Origin: HNR sp040400085
GTDB taxonomy: Bacteria > Actinomycetota > Actinomycetes > Actinomycetales > Microbacteriaceae
Assembly (NCBI GenBank): GCA_040400085.1
Contig: JBBAQX010000013.1
Coordinates: forward strand, 1 to 64,000
DNA: 64,000 nt
Reading direction: 5' to 3'
The translations under genes and the position numbers were made by a program. Positions 46,273 through 55,032 of the stretch are shown piece after piece. Each line of letters begins with the position of its first letter. The stretch's first letter is position 1. Below the pieces are notes generated by a model. The model searched no databases, was not told where the DNA came from, and saw only the letters and a program-made list of their open reading frames with translations.

Positions 46273-46552
46273 TGAAACTCCTAACGAGATGTACCCGTCG
46301 AGTCTATCCGGCTCACAGCTTCTTCGCATATTCGACTCACGATGTGGGGGAAATTTTGCTTTTGAACTGGGGAGTTCAACGTGCGAGATTTTCCACTCCC
46401 ATTTACCCTTGGCCTGCGCATCTGTTCGCCGCACGTTGAGAAAAAATCGTGGTTATTTCGCAAAGTGCGACGAACAGATCATCCCAGAAAATACAATGAG
46501 TAACGATACGATAATAGACAAAATATTTTCCTTCGACTGATTGAGATTAAAA

Positions 46553-47911
46553 ATGACTACAGGTAATACACGCAAAACCGCAAGCAAAAAAGAAAAAGTG
46601 CCGCCTATTTCTTTTGACGCGAATACCGCAAAAGCTGTCCAATCCGAATTCGATTCATACTCAAAACGTATTTTTATAACACTACTAAAAAGCTGCGCCA
46701 CGATCGCTGTAGCATTTATTCTCTTTCAAGCCTTCAATATCATGTCCACCTGGAATGAAACCAACCATAAGGTTCTGCTTCCACGACTTTCAGGTTCTAC
46801 TATTCTCAGCGGATTCGGGGTACTCGCGGTAGTCGTAACTACACTATCAATTACAGTACGGGCACCTTTGAACCCACAACAGGATTACGCGACACTAGGC
46901 AGACGCCGTTTTCTTGCATTGCTTTCATTTTTTCTTGTCTCAGCTTCAATTGGTCTCGGGCTTTACGGCGCAACAAACGCACTGGATGAAGCACCCAACA
47001 TTCTAAATTTAGCTGGATTATTTGGGCCTCTACTTGGAGGAATCGTTCTCGCTGTCTTTGCAGCCGACGCTTCTCTCGTAATGGATGACGACGTTGACCC
47101 ATCGGATACGGCAACGGAACAACGGAGCACTCAGATAGAGAAGCTCGAAGCTGAGTTAAAAATATATCAAGCCGGGGTTTCGGCGTCGGCTAAGCCAAAA
47201 ATTTTGACGAATATCTGCTTACTAATGATCCCCCCGCTTTTATTGACTATCGCCTCGATAGTTCATTCCCCCATCGACAACTTCGGAGTTGGTCTAACAC
47301 GACTTGGTGCTTTCATCGTCTTTTCCATTTTGACATACGCAGCGGTTTGGGCTGTCTACAGACAGATCGTTAAGAAATTCTGGATTACCCTCATCGTTAC
47401 GATACCATTGTTGACAGTAATTGCGCTAATCATCACATTAAGCACTTTCGTTGCGGTCATCAGCTCTGAGAAAAACAGTCCAAGAGACGCCATCTGGTCG
47501 ATTGGACTCATCTCAAGTGCATGGATATTTCCCGCAGTAGTTAGTGTTTTTTCGCTCCACACTATTCGCAACCGCCCAGGCATTCTTCGCTGGGCGGCCA
47601 TTCGCGTAACGGAGCGTCAAATTAGCAACCTCACAACAAAACCCCAAAAAGCAATAGAACAAAAACCTAGAAATTGGCTAGCAATTATCAGCCTACTGTT
47701 CATCCCGTTTTTCCCCATCGGAGTCATAGCTGCCACCGTTGTCCGGCAGCGGAATAGCGAACTCATCAAAGCAAACCCAAAGGCAAAGGTGGGAGGCGAA
47801 CGCGAAGCTCACATCACGATTGTCTCGTCATTCGCTTTCTTGGGATTGTACGTACTGATTGCAGTAGTTCTCTGGATTGCAAATCCAGAGTGGCCCGCAG
47901 AGTGGTATTAA
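46553..47911 (+). CDS. Unknown polytopic membrane protein
   Basis: A 452-residue protein with about ten predicted membrane helices, a lysine-rich N-terminal tail (KTASKKEKVPP) and a short predicted coiled coil in the soluble loop near residues 180-205 (STQIEKLEAELKIYQAGV). No transporter or enzyme motif is recognised. The gene is visibly AT-richer and uses more A/T-ending codons than its neighbours, which suggests acquisition from another genome. ATG at 46553 is chosen; a TTG four codons earlier is possible. It opens island A. Confidence 0.65.
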   Translation: MTTGNTRKTASKKEKVPPISFDANTAKAVQSEFDSYSKRIFITLLKSCATIAVAFILFQAFNIMSTWNETNHKVLLPRLSGSTILSGFGVLAVVVTTLSITVRAPLNPQQDYATLGRRRFLALLSFFLVSASIGLGLYGATNALDEAPNILNLAGLFGPLLGGIVLAVFAADASLVMDDDVDPSDTATEQRSTQIEKLEAELKIYQAGVSASAKPKILTNICLLMIPPLLLTIASIVHSPIDNFGVGLTRLGAFIVFSILTYAAVWAVYRQIVKKFWITLIVTIPLLTVIALIITLSTFVAVISSEKNSPRDAIWSIGLISSAWIFPAVVSVFSLHTIRNRPGILRWAAIRVTERQISNLTTKPQKAIEQKPRNWLAIISLLFIPFFPIGVIAATVVRQRNSELIKANPKAKVGGEREAHITIVSSFAFLGLYVLIAVVLWIANPEWPAEWY

Positions 47912-48068
47912 CAGAACCGCCGAAGAAAGAAGAGGCAAATTTGGGCACCCCGGCATTAACTGGCGAGCAACGTAGATAAGCATCACATGCCCGCGAAGAG
48001 GAAAACGCTTTCTATCTGATCGGGATGTTTGACGACGGGCACACCGATGGCCTTCTCCAGACCTCCGG

Positions 48069-48185
48069 CAGGTCCGCCTTCACCGCAAACTCGATAAGCT
48101 CCTCGCAGAACGCACAGAGGTAGAAAATCGGAATCGCGGCGAAGTTACCCGAGAAGGTCTCGCCGCATACTTCAAGGCGTCATAA
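48069..48185 (+). pseudogene. Remnant of a ribbon-helix-helix antitoxin gene
   Basis: The frame reads QVRLHRKLDKLLAERT, then EVENRNRGEVTREGLAAYFKAS and a stop. It is nearly colinear with the last 39 residues of the intact antitoxin at 49725-50069 (QVRLPSELDRLLTERA...NRSEVIREALTAYLKAS). The upstream part is frameshifted and no start or full domain remains. It overlaps the 3' end of the opposite-strand membrane gene. The two copies show that this toxin-antitoxin family was once present twice, or was duplicated and lost, within island A. The rest of 47912-48171 holds no gene. Confidence 0.7.
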
Positions 48186-49290
48186 CGCGCAGCGTTGACG
48201 CATCAACGTGACGCAGAAAGATGATTAGCCAGGCGAATACTATGCCAACCCCCAGAAGCTCGAACGCCGCAAGGTTGTAATATCCCATTGGCCAAAACAA
48301 GAGCGTCGAGACAATCATCGCCACGAGGATCGTATCGGAGAAGAACAGGAATGAGCGCGCAAAACCGGCCAATAGCCAACGCAGCGTAACGAGAAGCGAC
48401 CCGAAGGCCACAGCCATAGTGGTTGCAAAGGTGACATGTACGGCCCCGTTCACATCTGTTGGGATACATCCGACAAGAGACAGGCATACGCCGGTGACCA
48501 CAAAAATCCAGCAGACGAGACGCACGTTGCGTGTATTACTGGGAGGAGCAGCATCCGACCATTGCTCGAGCGCGGGTGCCATAATCGCGGCAATCGACGC
48601 GAACAGCAGCCCGCCGATGATGAAGGTTGCGTTAAAGACAAAACTGCTCGCCCCCTGGCTCACACCTAATTCGCTGAAGTGGAGCCTCCACCAATCCGTC
48701 TCGGTAGTGGTGAGCATAGCCACGACGATACCGCCGGTCATAAACAGAGAGAAGAGTACCGACAGCCTCGCATTGGTAATTTTCCCCGCTGACACCGTAG
48801 TGATATAGGCTGCGGCCGAGCTCAAAATCACCAGAATCATCGTTCCGGTGAACACATCGACGCGCAAGCCGATAAAACCTCGCACCAGCACAGCGATAGC
48901 GAAACCTGCCAGCAGGATCGCAATTCCGCAGTGGACGAGCGCGACTGCCGTAATATTGACGACCCGCTGCGCCCACGCGACCGGCTTCGACCAGCGGGCG
49001 AGCGTGGGAAGTGGGAATCGTCTATGCTCCGCGATGGCAGCGATCAGAGTGGTTAGCCCCACCAGAATCAGTCCGAGAGTGCCCGGCGACACCGGCCCCC
49101 ACAGCGGCACGTCACCGCGGAAGAGCACAATTCCAACAACCGCCGCGATAGTTCCGGCAATAATTGCGGAGGTCAGCCCGCGAACCTCGCGTAACGCCTC
49201 GCGCGATCCTTGATAACTCTCTTCGCCGGGGTATAGCAACTCAAAGAGACCGTCAACGGCTCGGCGCACGGCAGAACGAGGGGAGAGCAT
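48172..49290 (-). CDS. Polytopic membrane protein (DUF998-like)
   Basis: A 372-residue protein with a short cytoplasmic N terminus containing YPGEESYQGSREALREVRG and about eight to ten membrane helices. The arrangement recalls the DUF998/Frag1-like families, but this rests on shape, not on a diagnostic motif. Function unknown. Its end overlaps the antitoxin remnant on the other strand. No neighbour gives a clear hint of its role. Confidence 0.6.
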   Translation of the reverse strand: MLSPRSAVRRAVDGLFELLYPGEESYQGSREALREVRGLTSAIIAGTIAAVVGIVLFRGDVPLWGPVSPGTLGLILVGLTTLIAAIAEHRRFPLPTLARWSKPVAWAQRVVNITAVALVHCGIAILLAGFAIAVLVRGFIGLRVDVFTGTMILVILSSAAAYITTVSAGKITNARLSVLFSLFMTGGIVVAMLTTTETDWWRLHFSELGVSQGASSFVFNATFIIGGLLFASIAAIMAPALEQWSDAAPPSNTRNVRLVCWIFVVTGVCLSLVGCIPTDVNGAVHVTFATTMAVAFGSLLVTLRWLLAGFARSFLFFSDTILVAMIVSTLLFWPMGYYNLAAFELLGVGIVFAWLIIFLRHVDASTLRVMTP

Positions 49291-49453
49291 ACGTTTAGTG
49301 TATCGGCTTCTTAAAAAGCAACCACCGGGGCGACAGCTAGCTCAGAGTCGCAGGCATGTCGCTTAGGTTGGATCTTAGTTCGATCCGGCCCTCACAGTAT
49401 TTCGTAACGCCGCGAAGTAGATCAGCGCGCTACTTCTGTGTTACATTAGTTGC

Positions 49454-49732
49454 ATGGCTCCAATCACTTGGGCACGTAGCGCAGAAAAGCATAATATTGC
49501 ACACGAAGATGCAATCCATGCAATTGTGAACGCGCTTTTCGTCGTAGCAGAGTTTGATAGTGGACGCACCGGCGGCATATCCCCGGATCTCTATATTGGC
49601 CCCGGGCGCAATGGGCAGCTTTTAGAAGTGCTCCTAGAGCGAACGTCCCGCACCGAAGCGACGGTATTTCACGTCATGGAAGTCAGGCCCAAAATTCTAC
49701 ACGAGGCAAAACGGAGGCTTAATCATGAATAG
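49454..49732 (+). CDS. Probable toxin of a type II toxin-antitoxin pair
   Basis: A 92-residue protein: WARSAEKHNIAHEDAIHAI at the N terminus and VFHVMEVRPKILHEAKRRL at the C terminus, with a central GRNGQLLEVLLER strand. This pattern matches small actinobacterial proteins paired with ribbon-helix-helix antitoxins, and resembles the BrnT/RelE-like RNase fold in outline. The stop overlaps the antitoxin start by 8 bp, so the two are cotranslated; having the toxin first is less common than the reverse. The target is unknown. Confidence 0.65.
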   Translation: MAPITWARSAEKHNIAHEDAIHAIVNALFVVAEFDSGRTGGISPDLYIGPGRNGQLLEVLLERTSRTEATVFHVMEVRPKILHEAKRRLNHE

Positions 49733-50069
49733 GAAACTTAGCAAAACTGAGGAAGAACGCTACGAACGTGCTTCACAATCGGCGGAGATGCTCGATCACA
49801 TACCTGCACACTCAACTGTTACCGACGCTGCGGCCACGGCTCCTGGTCGTTCACTCATGGAAGAACTCCTCGGTTCGCCCGAAGCGGTTGAACGCGCAAT
49901 GGGTCGCCCCAGCGTTGACGGTAGTATGACGCAGGGCCACTCGCTCGTACGACAGGTACGTCTCCCCAGCGAACTCGATAGGCTTCTCACAGAACGAGCG
50001 GAGGCAGAACATCGGAATCGCAGCGAGGTTATTCGCGAAGCTCTCACCGCATACCTCAAAGCTTCATAG
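49725..50069 (+). CDS. Ribbon-helix-helix (CopG-like) antitoxin
   Basis: A 114-residue protein. The C-terminal 45 residues (VRQVRLPSELDRLLTERAE, then NRSEVIREALTAYLKAS) form a ribbon-helix-helix DNA-binding domain of the MetJ/Arc/CopG type. The N-terminal half is likely to wrap the toxin. It overlaps the toxin gene by 8 bp and probably represses their shared promoter in the 163-bp gap 49291-49453. A decayed relative lies at 48069-48185. Confidence 0.75.
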   Translation: MNRKLSKTEEERYERASQSAEMLDHIPAHSTVTDAAATAPGRSLMEELLGSPEAVERAMGRPSVDGSMTQGHSLVRQVRLPSELDRLLTERAEAEHRNRSEVIREALTAYLKAS

Positions 50070-50436
50070 GACTTCAGAGGCTCCCTAGATGCGAGAACTT
50101 TACCGGCGATCTTTCCTTAGGCTCCCTAACCATTTTGTCAGCCGACAGCAAAGCATAAGACAGCATCTGCTCAGTTAGCATTCCGGCGCAAGTAGCCACA
50201 GCATTGACAAATCCTCGTGCAAAGAAAGAGCGTGTCAGAAGGTTCGGTTTTATTCGAATTTCGTGATTCATGCAACGAACGCGGAGGTCACGCTCGGGTT
50301 TGTTTTATCTAGCCGTAGTTTCGACAGATCCAACTACCATCGAACGTGATTGGATCGGAGTCTGCCAAACCGTCAGTAGACCCACATTTATTGTTCCGGA
50401 GATCTCATCCAACAACATCACAACTGCCTCAAGTTC

Positions 50437-50712
50437 ATGCCGTGGCAGAGCGAGAAGATTCGTCTGGCCTTCGTCAATGAGATCGACCGCGGAGCACGAG
50501 GAATACCTGCCAGCGAGCTAGGGAGTCGTTTCAGCTATGGCCGTAACGCGATTATGGAGCGCTTTGCTGCTGCATGCGTTCAAACCCGGATTGCTGTTCC
50601 GTATAACGAAGAGAATGCGAGCTGGAGGTACCTGCCCGTCAAAGGGATCGGGTACAAGACCGTCCCTAAACGAGTGGGGCGGAACCCCACATGGCGAGGA
50701 AATACCTTGTAG
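50437..50712 (+). CDS. Doubtful small hypothetical gene
   Basis: A 91-residue frame (MPWQSEKIRLAFVNEIDRG...) with a plausible helical composition but no recognised family and no good ribosome site. The surrounding 50070-50742 has no other gene I can support; it may be decayed sequence of island A. A 5-bp GC hairpin (AAGGG/CCCTT) at 50731-50744 lies by the stop of the next, opposite-strand gene and could be its terminator. Confidence 0.25.
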   Translation: MPWQSEKIRLAFVNEIDRGARGIPASELGSRFSYGRNAIMERFAAACVQTRIAVPYNEENASWRYLPVKGIGYKTVPKRVGRNPTWRGNTL

Positions 50713-50742
50713 CAGGTGATGACCCGACGAAAGGGTTTGCCC

Positions 50743-51471
50743 TTATGACAGCTGAGGAGCCTCCCTCTCTGCTGAGTCTGGCTCGTTGATAAATTTGAGG
50801 AATCTCGTGCCCTTATCCAAGGTTCTCTGCTCAAAGACACCCCGTGCGCTCATCCCCATGTCTAAGGGAACCGATGATGTAAGTCCCGAGCGTTCCAAAT
50901 CAGCAAGGGCTAGTCTCACTGGCTCATTCCAGGCCGCCCAGCTTGCATTGAGAGCGGACGCTAACGACGCACTTATCGTGGAGTGGTTCGTTTTAAGCTC
51001 GTGAGCCTGCAACCACCCCATAGGATCTTGGAAGTAGTGCAATAGCCAAACGTGTAGAGGGTCAAGATCTTCTGTAAGCCTAGAAAACTGCTGGCGTTCC
51101 GTGTCGTTAAAGTCGGACCAACTGCCACTATTTGCCACGGCTGATGCGAGCCAACGGCGTCTCTCCTCACTCCCAGTTTCCGCAGCCAATCGCTGCGCAC
51201 GCGTCACTGCCGCGCAAAACTCATCTGAGTCAACCACTTGTTCCAGAGTTAGAGATTTCTTGACCTGTTCCTTTAATCGATTGAGGTTTTCTACAACAGC
51301 AAGGTTGAATTCTCGTTGTTTCTTCGCATCACGACGATCAAGAAAATACGTAAGTCCTTCGGCGGCGAACGATCCAACAACTGGGAACATGGACAGGGCA
51401 CCTTTGACAAGTACTGCTGCTTCATCACCACCCCGATTCTGTTCGGGAACGAGGTCATCTAAATCTGCCAT
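50743..51471 (-). CDS. Unknown protein of defence-island type
   Basis: A 242-residue protein. After an acidic N terminus comes a glycine/alanine-rich hydrophobic segment (LVKGALSMFPVVGSFAAEGL), then a basic turn (DRRDAKKQ) and a long helical region with AAVTRAQRLAAETGSEERRRWLASAVANS. The same layout, a membrane-like helix followed by a helical core, recurs in uncharacterised proteins of bacterial accessory islands; I do not know its function. ATG at 51471 is chosen because GGAG stands 7-8 nt before it. It lies next to the Trp-associated membrane protein, at the end of island A. Confidence 0.6.
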   Translation of the reverse strand: MADLDDLVPEQNRGGDEAAVLVKGALSMFPVVGSFAAEGLTYFLDRRDAKKQREFNLAVVENLNRLKEQVKKSLTLEQVVDSDEFCAAVTRAQRLAAETGSEERRRWLASAVANSGSWSDFNDTERQQFSRLTEDLDPLHVWLLHYFQDPMGWLQAHELKTNHSTISASLASALNASWAAWNEPVRLALADLERSGLTSSVPLDMGMSARGVFEQRTLDKGTRFLKFINEPDSAEREAPQLS

Positions 51472-51597
51472 GCTACTCTCCTGCATTTCTAAGGTGCGGT
51501 CATGCGTCTCTGAGAAAGACTCGGGCGGAAACAGGCATCGATTTACCAAAATTACACTGTGTAAGCTGCCGCCAGATACATGGTTATTCTCTGTAGC

Positions 51598-52332
51598 CTA
51601 CAGCGTCGGGTCAGTTCCGCGCGATTGGCGGTCCCAATCGTCGATGCGGTCCTCGGCGCGGACCTCGGTGTTAGGCGCGTCTGCGGCTTCAGCGTCAGCA
51701 GTATCGCCTGCCGCAGACGCGGCGTCGGTGAGGGGAGCTGCGGGAGCGGCATCCGTCTCGCGATCAAGCTGGGCAAAGACATCCGCCGATTGCTGGTCGG
51801 CCTCGATCACGACGGCCTGATACTTTCGCGACGACCGTGGCCAACGGGTCGCCGTTACCAGCACGAGCACGCCGCTCACAGAGACCAGCACACCCACCGC
51901 GATGCCCACGACGGGCCACGGGGTCGTGGACGAGCTCTCGACCAGCGACTCAAGCGAGCCGGCCCCGGAAATCCCTGTCTGCTCCGTGATGCTCCCGGCA
52001 CCGCCCAAAATGGGGTTCGATAGGGCGGATGCCGTCGCCACGATCACGCACACGCCCAGCAAGAATTGCAGCAGTCCCAGCACGAAGCGGAACACCGTGC
52101 CCGCGATCGTCAGCGCGCCCCCGAGCGCCAACCCGCAGAACGCGAAGGCACTCAGCGAAGATGCGGCCTGCTGGCCGGTGACCTCGATGCTGCGATTGCC
52201 GATCACGTCGGCGACCAGCGTCAGGTTGAACCAGGTCTGCGACCACACCAGAAAGACCAGGCCGCTGCTGGCAAGCACCAGCAGGATTGCCCAGCGCTTG
52301 ATCCGGGAGTTACCAGCCGCAATATCAGCCAT
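51598..52332 (-). CDS. Trp biosynthesis-associated membrane protein
   Basis: A 244-residue protein with four predicted membrane helices in the first 160 residues and an acidic alanine-rich cytoplasmic tail. SQTWFNLTL with the conserved tryptophan after helix 1 and VTGQQAASSLSAFAFCGLAL are typical of the actinobacterial family found beside trp genes. It starts 3 bp after the trpE stop, so it is coexpressed with trpE. Its biochemical role is not established. Confidence 0.9.
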   Translation of the reverse strand: MADIAAGNSRIKRWAILLVLASSGLVFLVWSQTWFNLTLVADVIGNRSIEVTGQQAASSLSAFAFCGLALGGALTIAGTVFRFVLGLLQFLLGVCVIVATASALSNPILGGAGSITEQTGISGAGSLESLVESSSTTPWPVVGIAVGVLVSVSGVLVLVTATRWPRSSRKYQAVVIEADQQSADVFAQLDRETDAAPAAPLTDAASAAGDTADAEAADAPNTEVRAEDRIDDWDRQSRGTDPTL

Positions 52333-52335
52333 CGT

Positions 52336-53874
52336 TTAGGAATCCAATCGGGTAAACGTATTCGCAATGGCAACGGCGCGCAGGGGCGCAGCGGCCTTGT
52401 TCTGGGATTCTTCGAACTCGGATTGCGGCACGGAGTCTGCGACGATCCCGCCGCCGGCCTGCACGTGCGCGGTCTGCCCGATGATCGTCGCCGTGCGAAT
52501 CGCGATCGCGAGATCCGCCGAACCGCTCAGCCCGAAGTAGCCGACCACTCCCCCGTACACGCCGCGCTGGGCGGGTTCGAGCTCGTCGATGATCTCCAGC
52601 GCGCGCGGCTTGGGCGCACCCGACAGCGTGCCTGCCGGGAACGTCGCCCGGAACACGTCGACCAGGTTGCTCTCGGGGCGAAGCTTGCCCTCAACAGTCG
52701 ACACGATATGCATGATGTGGCTGAAGCGTTCGATCCGCATAAACTCGGTGACCTCGACGCTCGACGAATCGCATACGCGCAGCAGGTCGTTGCGGGCAAG
52801 GTCGACCAGCATCAGATGCTCGGCCCGCTCCTTCTCATCGGAGATCAGCTCGCGCTCGAACGCCTGATCCTGCTCGGGGGTGTCGCCGCGCGGCTTCGAC
52901 CCCGCGATGGGATGCGTGATCACGTGGTTCTCGTGCACGGTCACCAACGCCTCCGGGCTCGACCCGACGATCGAGTACGGCCCGACCCCGTCGGCCTCGA
53001 GGCTCAGCAGGTACAGGTACGGGCTCGGGTTCAGATGGCGCAGTACCCGGTACACATCGAGCGGATCCGCCACACACTCCAGGTCGAAACGCTGCGAGAG
53101 CACCACCTGGAAGATATCGCCGTCGACGATGCGCTGCTGGGCCGTCGCGACCGCGTCGAGGAAGTCCTGCCGATCGCTGCGGTGAGTCGGCTCGGGCAGC
53201 CTCGTGAAATCTCCTTTGGCCAGCGGAGTCTCGGCCGGGGTTGAGAGGCGCTGCTGTACGGAATCTAGGCGGGCCTGAGCATCCGTCCATTGATCGTCGG
53301 CGGAATCGGTGCCATCGTTCAGCGCGTTCGCAATCAACGTGACCGTGCCCTCGCGGTGATCGATCGCCACCAGCTCCGAGACGAAGCTCAGGGCCTGGCC
53401 CGGCACCGTGAAGTCGGCGGGCGGCTGGTGCGGCAGGTTCTCGAGCTGGCGGATCGCCTCCCAACCAATGAAGCCGACGAGCCCGCCGGTAAGCGGCGGA
53501 AACCCGGGGATCGCGGGCGAACTCCAGCGAGCGATCACGGCCTCGACCGCGTCGAGCGGGGTCATCTCGCGAACGGATGCCCCCACGGCTCGTTCCTCCG
53601 ACAAGCCATAGCTCGTCCACGACGCCGCCTCGCCGCTCTGCGTCAGCACGCCGAAAGAGCCCGCGCCGATGAAACTGTAGCGGGTCCACACGCCGCCCTG
53701 TTCCGCCGATTCGAGCAGAAATGTGCCCGGCGCGCTGGCCGCTACTTTGCGGTAGATCGAGACGGGCGAATCGCTATCAGCGAAGAGCACCCGGGACACA
53801 GGCACGACCCGCTGCGTCTTCAGCAGCTCATCGAACTCGCTACGATTCGTGGAATGGTGCGAAACGCCGATCAT
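52336..53874 (-). CDS. trpE: Anthranilate synthase component I
   Basis: Converts chorismate to anthranilate with ammonia from the glutamine amidotransferase subunit, which is not in this window. The N-terminal feedback domain includes LLESAEQGGVWTRYSFIGAG near residues 53-72. The chorismate-binding core has DIFQVVLSQRF, GSSPEALV, PIAGSKPRG, ARNDLLRVC and GTLSGAPKPRALEIID in the usual order. The length of 512 is normal. ATG overlaps the hisI stop by 4 bp, joining the histidine and tryptophan genes in one transcript. Confidence 0.96.
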   Translation of the reverse strand: MIGVSHHSTNRSEFDELLKTQRVVPVSRVLFADSDSPVSIYRKVAASAPGTFLLESAEQGGVWTRYSFIGAGSFGVLTQSGEAASWTSYGLSEERAVGASVREMTPLDAVEAVIARWSSPAIPGFPPLTGGLVGFIGWEAIRQLENLPHQPPADFTVPGQALSFVSELVAIDHREGTVTLIANALNDGTDSADDQWTDAQARLDSVQQRLSTPAETPLAKGDFTRLPEPTHRSDRQDFLDAVATAQQRIVDGDIFQVVLSQRFDLECVADPLDVYRVLRHLNPSPYLYLLSLEADGVGPYSIVGSSPEALVTVHENHVITHPIAGSKPRGDTPEQDQAFERELISDEKERAEHLMLVDLARNDLLRVCDSSSVEVTEFMRIERFSHIMHIVSTVEGKLRPESNLVDVFRATFPAGTLSGAPKPRALEIIDELEPAQRGVYGGVVGYFGLSGSADLAIAIRTATIIGQTAHVQAGGGIVADSVPQSEFEESQNKAAAPLRAVAIANTFTRLDS

Positions 53875-54221
53875 AGTGCTAGCTCCCTGCCCTCAAAACA
53901 CGTGCGGGTGCCGGTGTGGCACGCGGCGCCGACCTGCTCAACGCGCAGTAGGAGCGTGTCGCCGTCGCAATCCATCGCGATGCTGCGCAGGTATTGGTAG
54001 TGGCCGGAGGTGTCGCCCTTGCGCCACAGCTCGCCGCGCGAGCGGGACCAATACGTCACGCGCTTCTCGGCGAGCGTGAGGTCGAGCGACTCCTTCGACA
54101 TCCAGGCGAGCATTAACACATCGCCCGACTCGTCGTCCTGCACGATTGCGGGGACGAGGCCGTCGGCGTTGTAGCGGACCAAGTCGACGGTGGCGGCTCC
54201 GGTTGGAATATCGGTTGCCAT
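53871..54221 (-). CDS. hisI: Phosphoribosyl-AMP cyclohydrolase
   Basis: Third step of histidine synthesis. It opens the adenine ring of phosphoribosyl-AMP. VLMLAWMSKESLDLTL and YWSRSRGELWRKGDTSGH near residues 36-75 are the core. Metal ligands lie in MDCDGDTLLL and AACHTGTRTCF. At 116 residues it is the HisI domain only; HisE is encoded separately at 55925-56188. It overlaps hisF by one base and trpE by 4 bp. Confidence 0.95.
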   Translation of the reverse strand: MATDIPTGAATVDLVRYNADGLVPAIVQDDESGDVLMLAWMSKESLDLTLAEKRVTYWSRSRGELWRKGDTSGHYQYLRSIAMDCDGDTLLLRVEQVGAACHTGTRTCFEGRELAL

Positions 54222-54982
54222 CAGCGCACGTCCTTTCCGGCGTCGCGCATGGCCTGCTTGACCTCGCCGATGGTGAAGGTGCCGTCGTGGAAGACCGACG
54301 CGGCGAGGACGGCATCCGCCCCCGCATCAATCGCGGGCGCGAAGTGCTCCAGCTTGCCGGCGCCGCCCGAGGCGATCACGGGCGCGCTGCTGACCGCGCG
54401 CACAGTCTCGATCAGTTCCAGGTCGAAGCCGGCGAGGGTGCCATCCGCATCCATCGAATTGACGAGGAGCTCGCCCGCGCCCCGCTCGATGACCTCGCGG
54501 GCCCAGGCAATGGCATCGATGTCTGTCTCGCGTTTGCCGCCGTGGGTGGTCACCACGAATCCCGACTCGGTACGCTCCGACCGCTTGATATCCAGCGACA
54601 GCACGATCACCTGCGCGCCGAAACGATCGGCCACCTCGTCGATCAAGCCGGGGCGGGCAATCGCCGCGCTATTGATGCCGACCTTATCGGCGCCGTGGCC
54701 GAGCAGCCGGGTCACGTCTTCAACGGAACGCACCCCGCCGCCGACCGTGAGCGGGATGAAGACCTGCTCTGCGGTGCGGCGCACGACGTCGTACGTCGTC
54801 GACCGGTTGTCAACCGTGGCCGTAACGTCGAGGAAGGTGAGCTCGTCCGCGCCCTGCTCGTAGTACTTGGCAGCCAGCTCGACGGGATCACCGGCATCCC
54901 TCAAATTGAGAAAATTGACGCCCTTGACGACGCGGCCATCCGCGACGTCAAGGCAGGGAATGACACGGGTGGCGACTGGCAT
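54221..54982 (-). CDS. hisF: Imidazole glycerol phosphate synthase, cyclase subunit
   Basis: TIM-barrel subunit that makes imidazole-glycerol phosphate with ammonia from HisH. VIPCLDVADGRVVKGVNF near residues 7-24 carries the first catalytic aspartate. FLDVTAT near 49-55, VGGGVRSVEDV, SMDADGTLAGFD and VIASGGAGKLEHF follow. ATG at 54982, giving ATRVIPCLDV, is chosen although the frame is open to 55150. The length of 253 is normal. HisH and HisA are not in the window. Confidence 0.96.
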   Translation of the reverse strand: MPVATRVIPCLDVADGRVVKGVNFLNLRDAGDPVELAAKYYEQGADELTFLDVTATVDNRSTTYDVVRRTAEQVFIPLTVGGGVRSVEDVTRLLGHGADKVGINSAAIARPGLIDEVADRFGAQVIVLSLDIKRSERTESGFVVTTHGGKRETDIDAIAWAREVIERGAGELLVNSMDADGTLAGFDLELIETVRAVSSAPVIASGGAGKLEHFAPAIDAGADAVLAASVFHDGTFTIGEVKQAMRDAGKDVR

Positions 54983-55032
54983 CGGTGCTCCTTCGGTATG
55001 CGGGCTATGCGGGTTTGCTGGTGTTATGGACG

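Larger units (their letters stand above)
46273..51597. other. Accessory island A between the trpE and trpC groups
   Basis: Genes on both strands, changing base composition (clearly AT-richer from about 46.44 to 47.9 kb), a toxin-antitoxin pair, a decayed antitoxin copy and unknown proteins interrupt the minus-strand string trpE / Trp-associated membrane protein / HGxxPAAW / trpC. No integrase, transposase, tRNA or direct repeat was recognised at the edges, so the mode of entry is not visible. The stretch 46273-46552 has no gene I can support. Confidence 0.6.

Noticed and set aside
46039..46434. Longer form of the HGxxPAAW protein
   Set aside because: The extra N terminus is not seen in the family and lacks a ribosome site; TTG at 46272 has AGGAG before it.
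50074..50271. 65-residue minus-strand frame
   Set aside because: No ribosome site or family resemblance; converges on the antitoxin 3' end.
50270..50521. 83-residue plus-strand frame in island A
   Set aside because: Arginine/serine-rich, no start signal, overlaps another weak frame; probably non-coding or decayed sequence.
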